From contig NHNW01000049.1 in the NCBI GenBank assembly GCA_002786025.1, positions 62,001 to 126,000 of the forward strand: a stretch of DNA of 64,000 nt, written 5' to 3'. This DNA comes from Zasmidium citrigriseum (taxonomy: Eukaryota; Ascomycota; Dothideomycetes; Mycosphaerellales; Mycosphaerellaceae). This document shows positions 34,391-44,096 of this stretch, one piece after another. Numbering within the stretch: position 1 is the first letter of the stretch; each line of letters opens with the position of its first letter. The notes beneath the pieces were generated by a model. The model had not been told where the DNA came from, did not search any database, and saw only the letters and a program-made list of their open reading frames with translations. Position numbers and translations under genes: made by a program.

Positions 34391-35653
34391 ATGGCAGCCC
34401 ATCAAGCCTCAATTCACGTTGTCAAGAAAGACAATGTTACAAATCACACGACCATACCACTCTCCTACGACCCGCAGTCTCTCGAGGAAAACTGCGTTCT
34501 CGTCCGTTCTGTCCTCATCTCCTTAACAGCCAACAACCTCAGCTACGCCCACATGGGCACCCTCCGCAACTGGTGGGATACTTACCCGGTTCCCTCGTCC
34601 ACCCCAACCCCGTACAACGACTCCTCCCAATACGGCATCGTGCCCGCCTGGGGCTACGCCGAAGTCCTCGAAAGCAAAGTCCAAGGTCTGACATCTGGAA
34701 ACATCCTCTTCGGATTCTGGCCTAGTCACGATCTCCCCGTCATCCTCCAGCTCAAAGCTGCTGGAGACTGCGAAGGTCACTTCATCGAGATCAGTCGAGG
34801 GAGGGAAAGGTTGATGAATCTGTACAACCGCTCCATCCTTCATCCCAACCTAAATACCGCCGATCTCGAGCAAGAAGCCCCTGGAGCGGACCTCCTCGCC
34901 TGGCGACCTATCTTCCTCGACGCCGGACGGTACATTTCGTGCTATATTTTTGGTTCACCGCCGATTCATCCTATGGGGACTCTGCCCTGGAGCGAGGATG
35001 ATGCAGATTTGTCCAAGGCGGTGGTGATCAGTCTAAGCGCTTCGGGAAAGACAGCTCGTCGATTCCAGGGTGCTCTTGTGGGGGAACGAGACGAAGGGAC
35101 AGGACCTTTGGGATGGATGGGTGTTACGTCTGCGAAGGAGGGGATGAGATTGATTCCGGAGACAGAGAAGTTCGCGACGAAAGTCATCGGTTACGACGAA
35201 ATCACCAGCGACGAAACGAAAGCCTGGATCGCAGCCCTCCAGCCGGGAAAGATCGTAATCATCGACTTCGCCTCCTCCCCCGCAACCCTGCAACGCCTCC
35301 TCTCCTCCCTCCCATCCACTACTCCCACCGTCATCATCGGCGTCGGCAGCGAATCCAAACCGCAGACTCCCGCCGAACTCGCCGCCATCCAAGCTACCCG
35401 ATCCAAGTTGCCGAATAGAATTCAGATGAATATGTCTGGGATCAGAGATCGGGCGATGGAGATTCTCGGGGCGGAGAGCGTGTTTCGGGAGGACGAAGAG
35501 GCGTGGGAGGGGTTTGTTAAAGGAGGTGGGTTAGAGGGGATGGAGTTGCGTTTGGGGAGGGGTGTGCATGGGACGGAGGGGATTGAGGGGGGATGGAGAG
35601 CGTTGTGTGAGGGGACTGTTGGGAGGGAGGAGGGGATGGTGTTTTCGTTGTAA
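34391..35653 (+). CDS. DUF2855 family protein
   Basis: A 420-aa single-exon protein that matches the DUF2855 family over its length. It opens with a GroES/MDR-like N-terminal part (VLVRSVLISLTANNLSYAHMG, WGYAEVLESKVQGLTSGNILFGFWPS). This is followed by DDADLSKAVVISLSASGKTARRFQGAL, where MDR dehydrogenases place their nucleotide-binding fold. The ASGKTA segment is the family's version of the glycine-rich turn. Members are found in bacteria and fungi and have been proposed to be divergent dehydrogenase-like proteins. No catalytic role is established. The last ~50 residues are unusually Gly/Glu-rich. Function unknown. Confidence 0.85.
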   Translation: MAAHQASIHVVKKDNVTNHTTIPLSYDPQSLEENCVLVRSVLISLTANNLSYAHMGTLRNWWDTYPVPSSTPTPYNDSSQYGIVPAWGYAEVLESKVQGLTSGNILFGFWPSHDLPVILQLKAAGDCEGHFIEISRGRERLMNLYNRSILHPNLNTADLEQEAPGADLLAWRPIFLDAGRYISCYIFGSPPIHPMGTLPWSEDDADLSKAVVISLSASGKTARRFQGALVGERDEGTGPLGWMGVTSAKEGMRLIPETEKFATKVIGYDEITSDETKAWIAALQPGKIVIIDFASSPATLQRLLSSLPSTTPTVIIGVGSESKPQTPAELAAIQATRSKLPNRIQMNMSGIRDRAMEILGAESVFREDEEAWEGFVKGGGLEGMELRLGRGVHGTEGIEGGWRALCEGTVGREEGMVFSL

Positions 35654-35874
35654 GAAAGAGGCGAGGTGAGTAAGGAGATGTTTTGGAGGGAGCTGGTGTA
35701 CCCTCGATGTTCCAATCAAAGAAGAAGATGCCTCTAGCAATCCCTAACTTTCTCGAGAAGGGTTAAGAAAGCAACAAGGTATCTAGTACTTTAGGTTCGC
35801 GTACTGTCGTGGAGAGAGCTAGTCTCCTAGTTTAAGCGGAAGAAGGGGACATTGTCCACTCGAGCCACGAAGCA

Positions 35875-36927
35875 TCACATCTTCGACTTCGACTTCGACT
35901 TCACCATGCTTCTCTGCACAAACCGCATCAACTTCATACACCTCTCCTGCCAATACGTCGCCTCTGCATCCGGCCTGAAGTCATCCTCTGCTAGATCGTA
36001 ATACCCTCTCGCATTCATACTCCTCGGCACAATACAAAGCGTTCTTCCTGCGAGAGCTGTCAGCATCGAAGCAAACCCGATACAGGTCCAAGACCACCCA
36101 CCGTTAATCCTCTCATCAGCAGCGAGATGCATGATCGCGCTTGCAGCATCCTCTCCTCTCGCCCATTCCTCGCCCGAAGCCTCGAAAGTCTCGCTCATCG
36201 TATCGCTGAAGATTGCGGTTTTGATGTACCACGGCGCGATCATGTTGACTCTCATTCCCGTCACGGACGCTGTACTCCGGAGGCTATGCATCATTCCTCG
36301 TGCGCCCCATTTTGAGGCAGAGTATTGAGGGGAGTAGGGGTGATCGATGTAGGCTGATAAGCTGGAAGTTATGATCAAACAACAATCGTCCACATTCCTT
36401 TGGCGATGGAAGAAGAAGTTGGCAAGGTGTGCGGTATATGCGACGCCGATCAGATTTGTCTCGAGAATGGACAAGTCGGGCTTGATAGGTGCTCCATCTT
36501 CGTTCGTCCGTTTCGTCTTGACAATATCGTCGTCGCCGTCAACACCTATGAACAATCAGCAAAAGCTCTGCTCAACAATCACAACCGACCAATACATACC
36601 AGCATTAGCAACAACGACATCCACCCTCCAACACCTGTCCACCGCCCTCTCAAAAAGCCTCGTCTGCTCTTCCCAACTCCTCGCATCACACCTCACAAAC
36701 GCCACATTCTCGTCACCGAGCTCAGAAACCAGGGCCTCGCCCTTGTTTTGAGCTACATCGCCAAAAGTTACAAAAGCGCCTGCCTGGACGAAGGCGCGGA
36801 CGGCGGCTTCGCCGATCCCATTGGCGCCGCCGGTGATGACGATGCTTTTGTCTGCGAGCTTAGCTGGGTTGTAGATGGAGTTTGTGGAGATGGTCTCGGT
36901 GCCGTCGAATTTGGAGTTTGGAGCCAT
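35875..36927 (-). CDS. SDR with C-terminal SKM, possibly peroxisomal
   Basis: Exons 36600..36927 and 35875..36545 (intron 36546..36599, 54 bp) give 332 aa. The start at MAPNSKFDG was chosen because the upstream open stretch looks like leader sequence. Motifs: TGGANGIG (Rossmann), CDARSWEEQ, VVANAG split by the intron at NAG, LIITSSLSAYID (active-site Ser) and YSPQYSASKWGARG (Tyr/Lys). The ~60-residue C-terminal extension (AGRTLCIVPRS..GYYDLAEDDF..ATYWQERCMKLMRFVQ) is longer than a classical SDR and is seen in fungal 15-hydroxyprostaglandin-dehydrogenase-like SDRs. The very end, KSKSKSKM, fits the PTS1 pattern S-K-M. A relict copy of this C-terminal part lies at 40031..40216 on the other strand. 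Confidence 0.85.
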
Positions 36928-37292
36928 GGAGCTTCTGTGCTGGGTGTTCTGCAGGAAGGCTGGGGAGGTATAGCAAGAGCCGGCTGGACGGTCGAAGAAT
37001 CTTCCGAGCGCCAATCGCAAGATTGCCTGGAATGAGGAAGTTGCGGTCTCCTGGGTAGGTAGATGGGAGGATCATTCGTCGGGGAAGTGAAGTGTTGCAC
37101 CAGAAGTGCCCTGGACCGATGTGGCAAAGTGTGCGAGCATCCTTTGCGGTTGTAGAAATCTTGCTCATGCCTGAGAGCTTGGCTTCAGATGAAGTGTCTT
37201 CGCCTGGAGCCACAAGTTGAAATAATGCTTGCGCTGCTATGGATACTGACCACAGTGCTATAGTTTCGACCGCCCCCTCCGAACATGTGAAC
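36928..37292. other. Intergenic between two minus-strand genes
   Basis: 365 bp; promoter of the SDR and 3' end of the membrane-protein gene. Nothing else is seen. Confidence 0.5.
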
Positions 37293-39196
37293 CTATACCT
37301 TTGAGTACCCAGGAACCGCCAACTTCGTGATATCATACGGATCAGCCAACACGCCCAAGATCTTACTCCAACGCAAGGGTCTTCTGTATCGCTTAATCAC
37401 TCTCCCCTCGGTGATGACATGACCCAGCACCTCAAAGACCATGCCAGGCTTCCTGAGCATGGCCTCAATGTACCGCTCAGCATCTGTTTCACCCTTGGCG
37501 ACTTTGTGAAGGATAGGCTTATTCTTCATAAGTTCGCTTGCCATCCCTGTGTAATCATTAGAGTTGAGCAATGTGAATAGAGAGCGGACTTACACATCGC
37601 CGTCACCCGACCGAAGACTCCGGCAACGATGATCAGGCTTGAGACAACCACAGCAACCAGGATAGTGGCGAGAGTGCTCGAAGCGAACATAGCCGTCCCA
37701 ACAGTGTACACTCCAATACTCAAAATCTTCGACACGACTCTCAGAAAGGCATGAGCCTTGCTCACACCGCGAACGCTAATAATGACATAGAAAGCATTGT
37801 TGCCTGCCGACCAGGTGGGGTCTACGACGATCTTACCAAAGGTATTGTAGCCCTTTTTGAGACGGGTCAGGACTTCGCCTTTCCCGAAAGATTGTTGAGG
37901 GACGGTTGAGTATCGCGAGGGGTAGGTGAAATCATCGCTTCGGCCGGAGTGGTTTGAGGGCGTGAGTTGGTGGCCATGGTAGGCAATTTCGTCGGAGAAG
38001 GCGGCGGGGCTTTTGCTGTTTGAGGGTTGGATATCAGACTGGTGTCGTTGCAGGTCAGGGGTTGGAGCGGTGGGTTCTGGCACAGCCCAAGGGGCATCTG
38101 GCGAGATCTCGACCTTGGGCGCTCGGGAGACACGAATGGTCCACTGCTTGGTGAAGGGCACGCCAGCCAGGTTCTCGAGCAGCGAGGACATGGCGACGAA
38201 GCCGTACCAGAAGTACATCCAGGGATAGAACTGCAGCGAGGAATCAGTCTTGGTCGAACTCCATCCATGATGATAGTGACTTACGGTACACCACCAAACG
38301 ACAATACTCCCCGACTGCATAAACCAACAAGCCACCATGATCAACCCCAGCAAAAACAACTGTACAAAGATCCCAAAGGTAATGACACCAGACTTCCTTG
38401 ATCCACTGGTGTCTTGGGCCCTGGCAGCGACTGTTTTCGCAAAAGACTCGGCATCCTTCATCTCCGCAGCCACATCTCGAAGATCGTCGTCATCATCCAC
38501 CTTGGCTGGCCTGTACTGCTCCGGGTTCGATCCGATCATCCCACTATAGGTGAAGTCTGCAGCGACTTTCTCATAATCATTCACATCAGCGGGAACTATG
38601 TTACCGCCAAGGGACAATACCATCGACACCAATCCGGCCATTGGCATCAACTTGTACAGCACCCACAACTCGGTCACTGGCGTCCCGATCAAAGCCCCAG
38701 CCGTCGGCAAGAGGGTCAACAGCGTTGTCGCCCCGGCTGCGCCAGCCTGATATGCGCCGCCGAGACCAGTCAAAGCGATCGACAGATTTCCGATACAGTA
38801 GTCCAGCTTTCCCGAACTGCGAATCTGATCTGCGCGATATTTGAACGCGGTCCAGTGTAGGCTGGAGGCGAGGAAGTTGTTCACATCGGCGAGGACCTTT
38901 TGACCGTCTGGGTCAGTCCCATTGGCGGGCCCAGCGACGAAGCCGTCGTAGCTTGAAGTATTGGGGTTGGAGCTGAGTTTGGGATAGCCATAACCGTCGA
39001 CAGCCTGAGCGTTGGCAGAGCGTGGGATGAGAAGGATGGCTGAGCATACGGCTGTTGAGAGTTTCGATGTTGCTTTTTGAAGGCGATGAGCGGCATCAAG
39101 ACTGATCTTGGTAAGAGAGTAGGCGAGGAAGTTTCCTGTAGTTGTTTCCTCGCCCTTGGGCGGCTGTGCATTGAGGTTGCGCGAAGGGGACCCCAT
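37293..39196 (-). CDS. Multi-pass fungal membrane protein of unknown function
   Basis: Exons 38285..39196, 37594..38230 and 37293..37546 give 600 aa. Introns are 38231..38284 (54 bp, in frame, and would add 18 residues if retained) and 37547..37593 (47 bp). A hydrophobic stretch near residues ~45-60 ends ANAQAVDGYG and could be a signal anchor. Further membrane segments are visible at ~155-180 (Gly/Ala/Leu-rich), ~195-215, ~285-310, ~330-350 and ~500-540. The soluble loop ~380-450 is Pro/Ser-rich. The pattern (N-terminal anchor, GLGGAYQAGAAG, IGTPVTELW, WMYFWYGFVAMSSLLENLAG) is shared by fungal proteins with no assigned role. The start at 39196 is the first ATG in frame. Confidence 0.72.
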
Positions 39197-40030
39197 TTCG
39201 ACTGCGACGAGGTGACGGCTGGAAGGCAGCAGGCGGCCTCCATCACACAGGGTGGACACCTCGGTGCATTTCTACCCTCGTCGCCGAGTGCTCGCAAGGC
39301 TACGCTTGCCCATAGTCATCCAAGTCGCAAAGTCTCAATGGCGGAGCTGAAAAGGCATTTTGGCGTCTGGGCCAATGATCCAGTCCCGATAGAGGCATGA
39401 AAGTATGTTCGCGGTCTCCTATAGGACAGCCATGCAATCTGGTGGCCATGTTGCAGAGAGTGGCTATTTGAGTTGCCTATTTTGTAACGTCGAAGCTGTA
39501 GAAGCACCCCACGTGTAGTTGTGTAACAGCCTTGTATGGTATTGTGGCGTCTTTCAGCTCTGCAGGATGGCTTTATCGTGCAGGGCCAAGAAATAGAACA
39601 TGGAGCAGTCGATTATGGCGTACCCTTTCAAGAGTCTGGCCAGTCGCTGCTTCTGCTTCTGCTACTGAGCTGGCCAAGCTAGCAGCTCTTGTGTTCTGTG
39701 AGGCGATTGGGCTTCGACACATCGCAGAGACAAGGAAGGTGAGCATATCAAGGTCGGGTTTCCTGGACTTCGTTCTGCTCCTGCTCTTCTTCACAGACGC
39801 ATACGCTGACGTCTCGGGGCGGGGATCTTCCAAGGTCACATAGCAGCCTGTTGTGACCTCTGTCACCACTCACGTCAAGTGTTTATCGATCATTTCGCGT
39901 TCCCCAGCAGCGCCAGCAACAACATAGCTTTGCATAATGGCACCCGCATTGTTGCTTGCTGATCCATGAGGTCGCATCTGGAAAGACCCACCTGGTGGAA
40001 GAGTCAATGATACCAAGTAAGGTGTGGGAT
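39197..40030. other. Intergenic region
   Basis: About 830 bp. A plus-strand open frame of ~100 codons (39532..39843) has no motif. Towards the right end, decayed SDR-like sequence begins. Confidence 0.45.
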
Positions 40031-40216
40031 ATGTCGTTGCTAATGGCCTTTTCAGGGCGAACTCTCACCATTACGCCACGAGACATGATCCCTTGTGGCT
40101 ATTACGATATGCAGGAAGATGACTTCAAGCGCGGAGACCAAGCCACGTACTGGCAAGATCGGTGCATGGCGTTGATGCGTTTCGTCCAAAGACATACGGT
40201 CAAGTCGAAAATTTGA
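40031..40216 (+). pseudogene. Relict SDR C-terminus, partial copy of the 35.9-kb SDR
   Basis: The translated stretch SGRTLTITPRDM..GYYDMQEDDF..QATYWQDRCMALMRFVQRHTVKSKI aligns without gaps of note to the last ~60 residues of the SDR encoded at 35875..36927 (AGRTLCIVPRSM..GYYDLAEDDF..ATYWQERCMKLMRFVQRSMVKSKS). It lies 3-4 kb away on the opposite strand. Upstream of it I find no Rossmann motif, NAG or YxxxK. The sequence before 40031 is broken by stops in the matching frame, so this is a gene fragment and not an active SDR. An inverted partial duplication followed by decay is the simplest reading. Confidence 0.75.
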
Positions 40217-41765
40217 CATCCATCCACGACTGTGCTTGTCGGGAAGTGATTTCGATAGCATCCAGCTGCGACAGCGCATTTTCAGCTCGCTTCCAGCTGC
40301 TGCAACTTGCTTCCGAGCTGTCGACATGCCCGAAAGGCGTTCAGGTTGCCTTGTTGCCCTAGTTTGGGCTCCACTCAGCTGAACCTGCCGCAGCAGCTCC
40401 CTGGTACGTTCGTCTTGAAGGCGATTGGGCCAAGAGATATCGCGAGGCCATAGGGTCGAGCATAAAGAGGCTGAGTAGCCCGAATTGCAATCCGTTCTTG
40501 ACATCTTCAGAGCCTCCTCATACGCTGATCCCCGATTTGACTTTCTCGCAAGAGCACATTGAAGACAAAGAAAGCTTCGTCAGCGTACACCTCAAACGTT
40601 CAGGATCATCTCGCTTTCTCAAGCAGCCTCACCGCCCTGCAGGCAAGAGAGTTCTGCAAAGATGCCAAAGGTAAGTTGCCAGCTTGAGGCATATGGCTGT
40701 GTCCAATCGAGCCCGTCGACTGATATTCGCCAGGGTCAATGCTATGTCGGCATGCGAGTCAATTACTGTGGCGCTGTTTGGACCATTGGATCCATGACCG
40801 CTGGAGCTGTGCTGAATGCCGGGTACACTTTTGTCATTCGTAACTCGTTTGGAAGGACGCAGACGGTCAATGGTTCATCGTTGACTCCTGCGTGAAGTTG
40901 ATGAGGAGTGAGGAGACGGTTCAGGTTGCGTAGAATGATGGATATTGGTGGGAGGTGACCAGGTCTTGCATTTCGAGTGCCGTGGACAGTCCGAGGGCAG
41001 AAGAGCAGGTTCTAGAACTCGAATCTCAATCGTGCACAACATCCATCATTCTGGCAATGTTCTCATCAGTCATCTGCCGGGCCAGGCTGCGTGCGGCATC
41101 CTCCACGGCTCCTTCGCATGTCCGGCCGGGATGCGTCGGCTCGGCGAAGACATGAGCCTGCGAGAATCGCAAACTGTGCGTGGGGATGTCGTACAGCTGC
41201 CTATGGCCATGTGCCAATGCCAGCGCACCGCGGCCGCCAGGACAATCGCGTTTGATGTTGCGTCCGCCGAGCGATCAATCGACCAGGGAGATTGTGGTGA
41301 GGTGGTGGTGATGTGTAGATTCGTGGGCGGCTCGAGCCAGTGGGAGGTCCGCGGAAGGCGAAGCATCTTCACAGGCCATCACATGAGCAGACGTTTTGAA
41401 ACACTTTGCACCTGCTCGCTGACATCACCTTTCTTCACTCCTCGGAGACCACCATCACGCCTGGCGAAAGTTTGTCTGGGCCGGATTCCTGCTTGCCAGC
41501 CTCAACGTGACTAACTGGTTGGTCGAAACGACGTGGCACGCCGAATGCGTCGACCGCATTTTCCGTGACGAGCGCGTCTGCGCGGCATCATCGTCGTCGT
41601 CGCGGCAGGCACGCCGGAGCGCGAGAGAAGTCGCTAGCAGCAGCGAGGTGAGTAAAACAGTCGTGTGCCCGGCATGCGCGCGGTTTCATTCCATCTCTCC
41701 ATATCATCATTGTCAAAAAAGACAGCCTTTCGTTGTATATTCGTGGTTGGAAAGGCGCGAGAAAG
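40217..41765. other. Intergenic region with one doubtful small gene
   Basis: About 1.5 kb containing the small frame at 40662..40895. Elsewhere both strands carry open frames (for example minus 41026-41290) without ATG starts or motifs. No repeat is seen. Confidence 0.4.
40662..40895 (+). CDS. Possible small Cys-containing protein (77 aa, or 56 aa if spliced)
   Basis: ATG at 40662 opens a 77-aa frame with four cysteines and the sequence GQCYVGMRVNYCGAVWTIGSM..AGYTFVIRNSFGRTQTVNGSS, which looks like a folded beta-rich module. Directly after ATGCCAAAG stands a strong donor (GTAAGT at 40671), and an acceptor, TTCGCCAG, ends at 40733. The 63-bp interval is in frame, so splicing would give a 56-aa form starting MPKGQCYVG. 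There is no signal peptide in either form. I do not recognise the family, and either form or neither may be made. Confidence 0.35.
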   Translation: MPKVSCQLEAYGCVQSSPSTDIRQGQCYVGMRVNYCGAVWTIGSMTAGAVLNAGYTFVIRNSFGRTQTVNGSSLTPA

Positions 41766-42881
41766 ATGCGCACAAGATATTTGGTCTCTCTTACCTTCCT
41801 CGCCCTCTTCTCCCTCACATTCTTCTGGCGACATCACATCCGCGATCTCTCAGAAGTTGTCCGAACCTACAGCGTATTCCACAAGTACCTCCGACATAAT
41901 CAAGATGTCTTGGTGCGATTTCCGACACAACTCCAATCCTCCGAGGCGGACGAGATGACCCTACCAGAATCCGTCCCTAAGGTCATCCACCAAATCTTCC
42001 TCTCGCAAGGCAGACCGAACTCCAGCCTGACCAAGTACGAGCCGGCAATCGAAAGCTGCCAGAACCTCCACCCAGAATGGACTTTCAAGATATGGCACGA
42101 CCAGAACGCAACAGACTTCATCGCCGAATTCTACCCGGAAATTCTTCCTCACTACACGGGCTACAAACAAAACATCCAGCGCGCCAACATCCTCCGCTAC
42201 GCCCTTCTCCACCACTTCGGCGGCGTCTACCTCGACCTCGACGTAACCTGCCTCGCCGCGCTGGACAAGCCATTGGCAGACGGCTCCGACCGGACACTCA
42301 CCCACCTCCCCTGGATCACCCCGGGCGCCTACCCAGCAGGCGTGAACAATGCCTTCATCCTCTCGCGTCCCGGACACCCCTTCCTCGCCGAGCTTCTTGG
42401 GCGCGTGCCCAGCCGCGACTTGCCATGGCCCATGCCGTACGTCGAGAACATGCTCAGCACAGGCTGCATGTACTTCAGCAACGTCTGGATGTCGTATGCC
42501 CTGCGTCTGGAGAGGGAGTGGCGGAATCCTGGCGTCAGGAAGGAGGATCGGGTGTATATCCTGGCTGATGAAGAAGGGAATATGGATCCGCATATGTTGA
42601 GGGGCAAGATTACCACGCCGTTGTTTGCGCATGGAGGCGCGAGTAGTTGGCATGGATGGGATGCGGCTATGATTGTTATGATTGGGAAGCATTACGGCTA
42701 TTTTGCTTTCGGAGCTGGGGCGTTGTTGTCGTTGGTTGTGTTTGCGATTTGGAGATTGAGTCGCCGCAACAAATCGCGGAGACGAAGCAGCTGGAGAGGT
42801 GCCATCTCGAGACTTAGTCACGACCGACGGAGTATCGACAAGTACCAGGATGAAGAGCAGGGATTGGCGAAAGACGGATGA
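41766..42881 (+). CDS. GT32 glycosyltransferase (OCH1/SUR1-like), type II membrane protein
   Basis: A 371-aa single-exon protein from ATG 41766. An N-terminal signal anchor (~6-20) is followed by the GT32 sugar-transferase core: VPKVIHQIFLSQG (~65), a WTFKIWHDQNA strand and RANILRYALLHHFGGVYLDLDVTCLAALD, with the metal-binding DLD (~156-158) and downstream NNAFILSRPGHPF. A second hydrophobic segment (~305-327, GALLSLVVFAIW) comes before a basic tail, so both ends may lie in the cytosol. Relatives include alpha-1,6-mannosyltransferase OCH1 and mannosyl-inositol-phosphoceramide synthase SUR1/CSH1. The C-terminal membrane segment favours the latter group. It probably acts in the Golgi. Confidence 0.85.
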   Translation: MRTRYLVSLTFLALFSLTFFWRHHIRDLSEVVRTYSVFHKYLRHNQDVLVRFPTQLQSSEADEMTLPESVPKVIHQIFLSQGRPNSSLTKYEPAIESCQNLHPEWTFKIWHDQNATDFIAEFYPEILPHYTGYKQNIQRANILRYALLHHFGGVYLDLDVTCLAALDKPLADGSDRTLTHLPWITPGAYPAGVNNAFILSRPGHPFLAELLGRVPSRDLPWPMPYVENMLSTGCMYFSNVWMSYALRLEREWRNPGVRKEDRVYILADEEGNMDPHMLRGKITTPLFAHGGASSWHGWDAAMIVMIGKHYGYFAFGAGALLSLVVFAIWRLSRRNKSRRRSSWRGAISRLSHDRRSIDKYQDEEQGLAKDG

Positions 42882-43117
42882 TGACGACGTTACGACCTAT
42901 GACTTTGCTTTAGTCTTTGCATAGCGATACAGGGCCGGTGAGCGTGTTTGAACTTCCAGACGACAGAAGATGATATCCCGCAAGAGGCAGTACGGTGAAC
43001 GTTCCCTATAGTGTATAATCAATCAATGAAACAGTATCTCATGCTCTTCCTCTGTCTGGTTTCATCTAGAATCGTAATCGCATGCATATATACATCCCAC
43101 CCACACCAACTCTTCAC

Positions 43118-43442
43118 CTATAGCTTCGCCTCCTCCTTCAAAGTTCCAATCTTCAGTTTCGGGCTGTATTTCTTGAGGACGCCCTCGTTGTGGTACTGCG
43201 TCCCCAATCAGTATCCCATCCACTCCACTTCCTCTTATCCTCGGGTATCTTGTATGTTAACTCACCTTCCAAAACTGCTTACTCGCATCCTTTCCGCCCA
43301 CTCTCTTCAAGATTTTGGCACCACCGGGGTGCTCATCGACGAAACCTCCCATCTCGTAGACCTCGTTGTCGATGATGATGTAGAGGCCCTTCTCCACGGT
43401 GTTGTGCTCTTTGACTTCGTTGGCGGTGATTTGTTTCGACAT
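43118..43442 (-). CDS. Cytochrome b5-like haem protein, 84 aa
   Basis: Two exons, 43266..43442 and 43118..43195, with a 70-bp intron (43196..43265). The product is a bare cytochrome b5 haem domain: ITANEVKEHNT (first helix), LYIIIDNEVYEM, FVDEHPGGAKIL with the first haem ligand in the HPGG motif, and the second ligand His in FWKYHNEGVLKKY, created across the splice junction. No C-terminal membrane anchor follows; the protein ends TLKEEAKL. Soluble small b5 proteins act as electron donors to P450s, desaturases or hydroxylases. The partner here is unknown. The end reads AKL, a match to the PTS1 pattern, which may be chance in so short a protein. Confidence 0.88.
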
Positions 43443-44096
43443 GGTGGATGACGTTCGACAGAGATTATGGAGGGTGTTTCGGTGGGTTCGTTGGGGGTGT
43501 TTGGGTGGCGATTCCGAGGAGGTGATGTATGGGCACGAGAGTAGGAGATATGGGGAGTCTATGAACGAATAATCACCGGCGATGTGAGTGGACGATCACC
43601 AAACATCCGAGGTTCTTTGATGGGTCACGTGGAGTGAGTTGCCGATGCCGATGCACGGGCCTACTGTAATTGCGACTTCACCTTCTCTTTCACACCTTCG
43701 GCCACGAAGACCTTAATCGCTTTGCACGATTGCTGGGCTGGGGACATCAACGCGGAGATGAGAGGACAATTATAAACGTGTTCTTGGAAAGGTACAACAA
43801 GTAAGACCGCTGAACGGCTGACGGGAAGTAGCTTGAGCGTAATCCCTTTTCTATCTTTCTGAGGTGTAAGCTCAGGGAACACCTTGATCCTACTCATCAG
43901 CTACGATCGCAAGACCTACTTCTGATTGTTTGAGACAAGAGCTCTGGTCCCATGTTCGGGCAATGCTCCAACGTTAAAGGTGAGCCGATCCAGCTCAAGT
44001 CTGCATGCGTAAGAAGCACGGTGTAAGTCCACTGTAACATTGATTCAACTATCTCCTGTTTCTGCGTTGCAAGACAAGATCTTCGTACCCGACACC
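43443..44096. other. Divergent intergenic region with a small frame
   Basis: About 650 bp between the cytochrome b5 and CmcJ-like genes. Only the doubtful frame at 43661..43897 stands out. Confidence 0.45.
43661..43897 (-). CDS. Possible small protein, 78 aa, unknown
   Basis: ATG-started frame MSRIKVFPELTPQKDRKG with a balanced composition, a hydrophobic centre (SAVLLVVPFQ) and a basic C-terminal helix (EGVKEKVKSQLQ). No signal peptide, motif or family is recognised. It sits in the shared upstream region of two genes, so it could also be a chance frame. Confidence 0.3.
   Translation of the reverse strand: MSRIKVFPELTPQKDRKGITLKLLPVSRSAVLLVVPFQEHVYNCPLISALMSPAQQSCKAIKVFVAEGVKEKVKSQLQ

Noticed and set aside
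36400..37035. A 211-codon plus-strand frame.
   Set aside because: Antisense shadow of the SDR gene, which has clear family motifs and a proper intron.
40945..41514. Overlapping open frames on both strands, up to 189 codons.
   Set aside because: No ATG start in the long plus-strand frame; no recognised motif on either strand.
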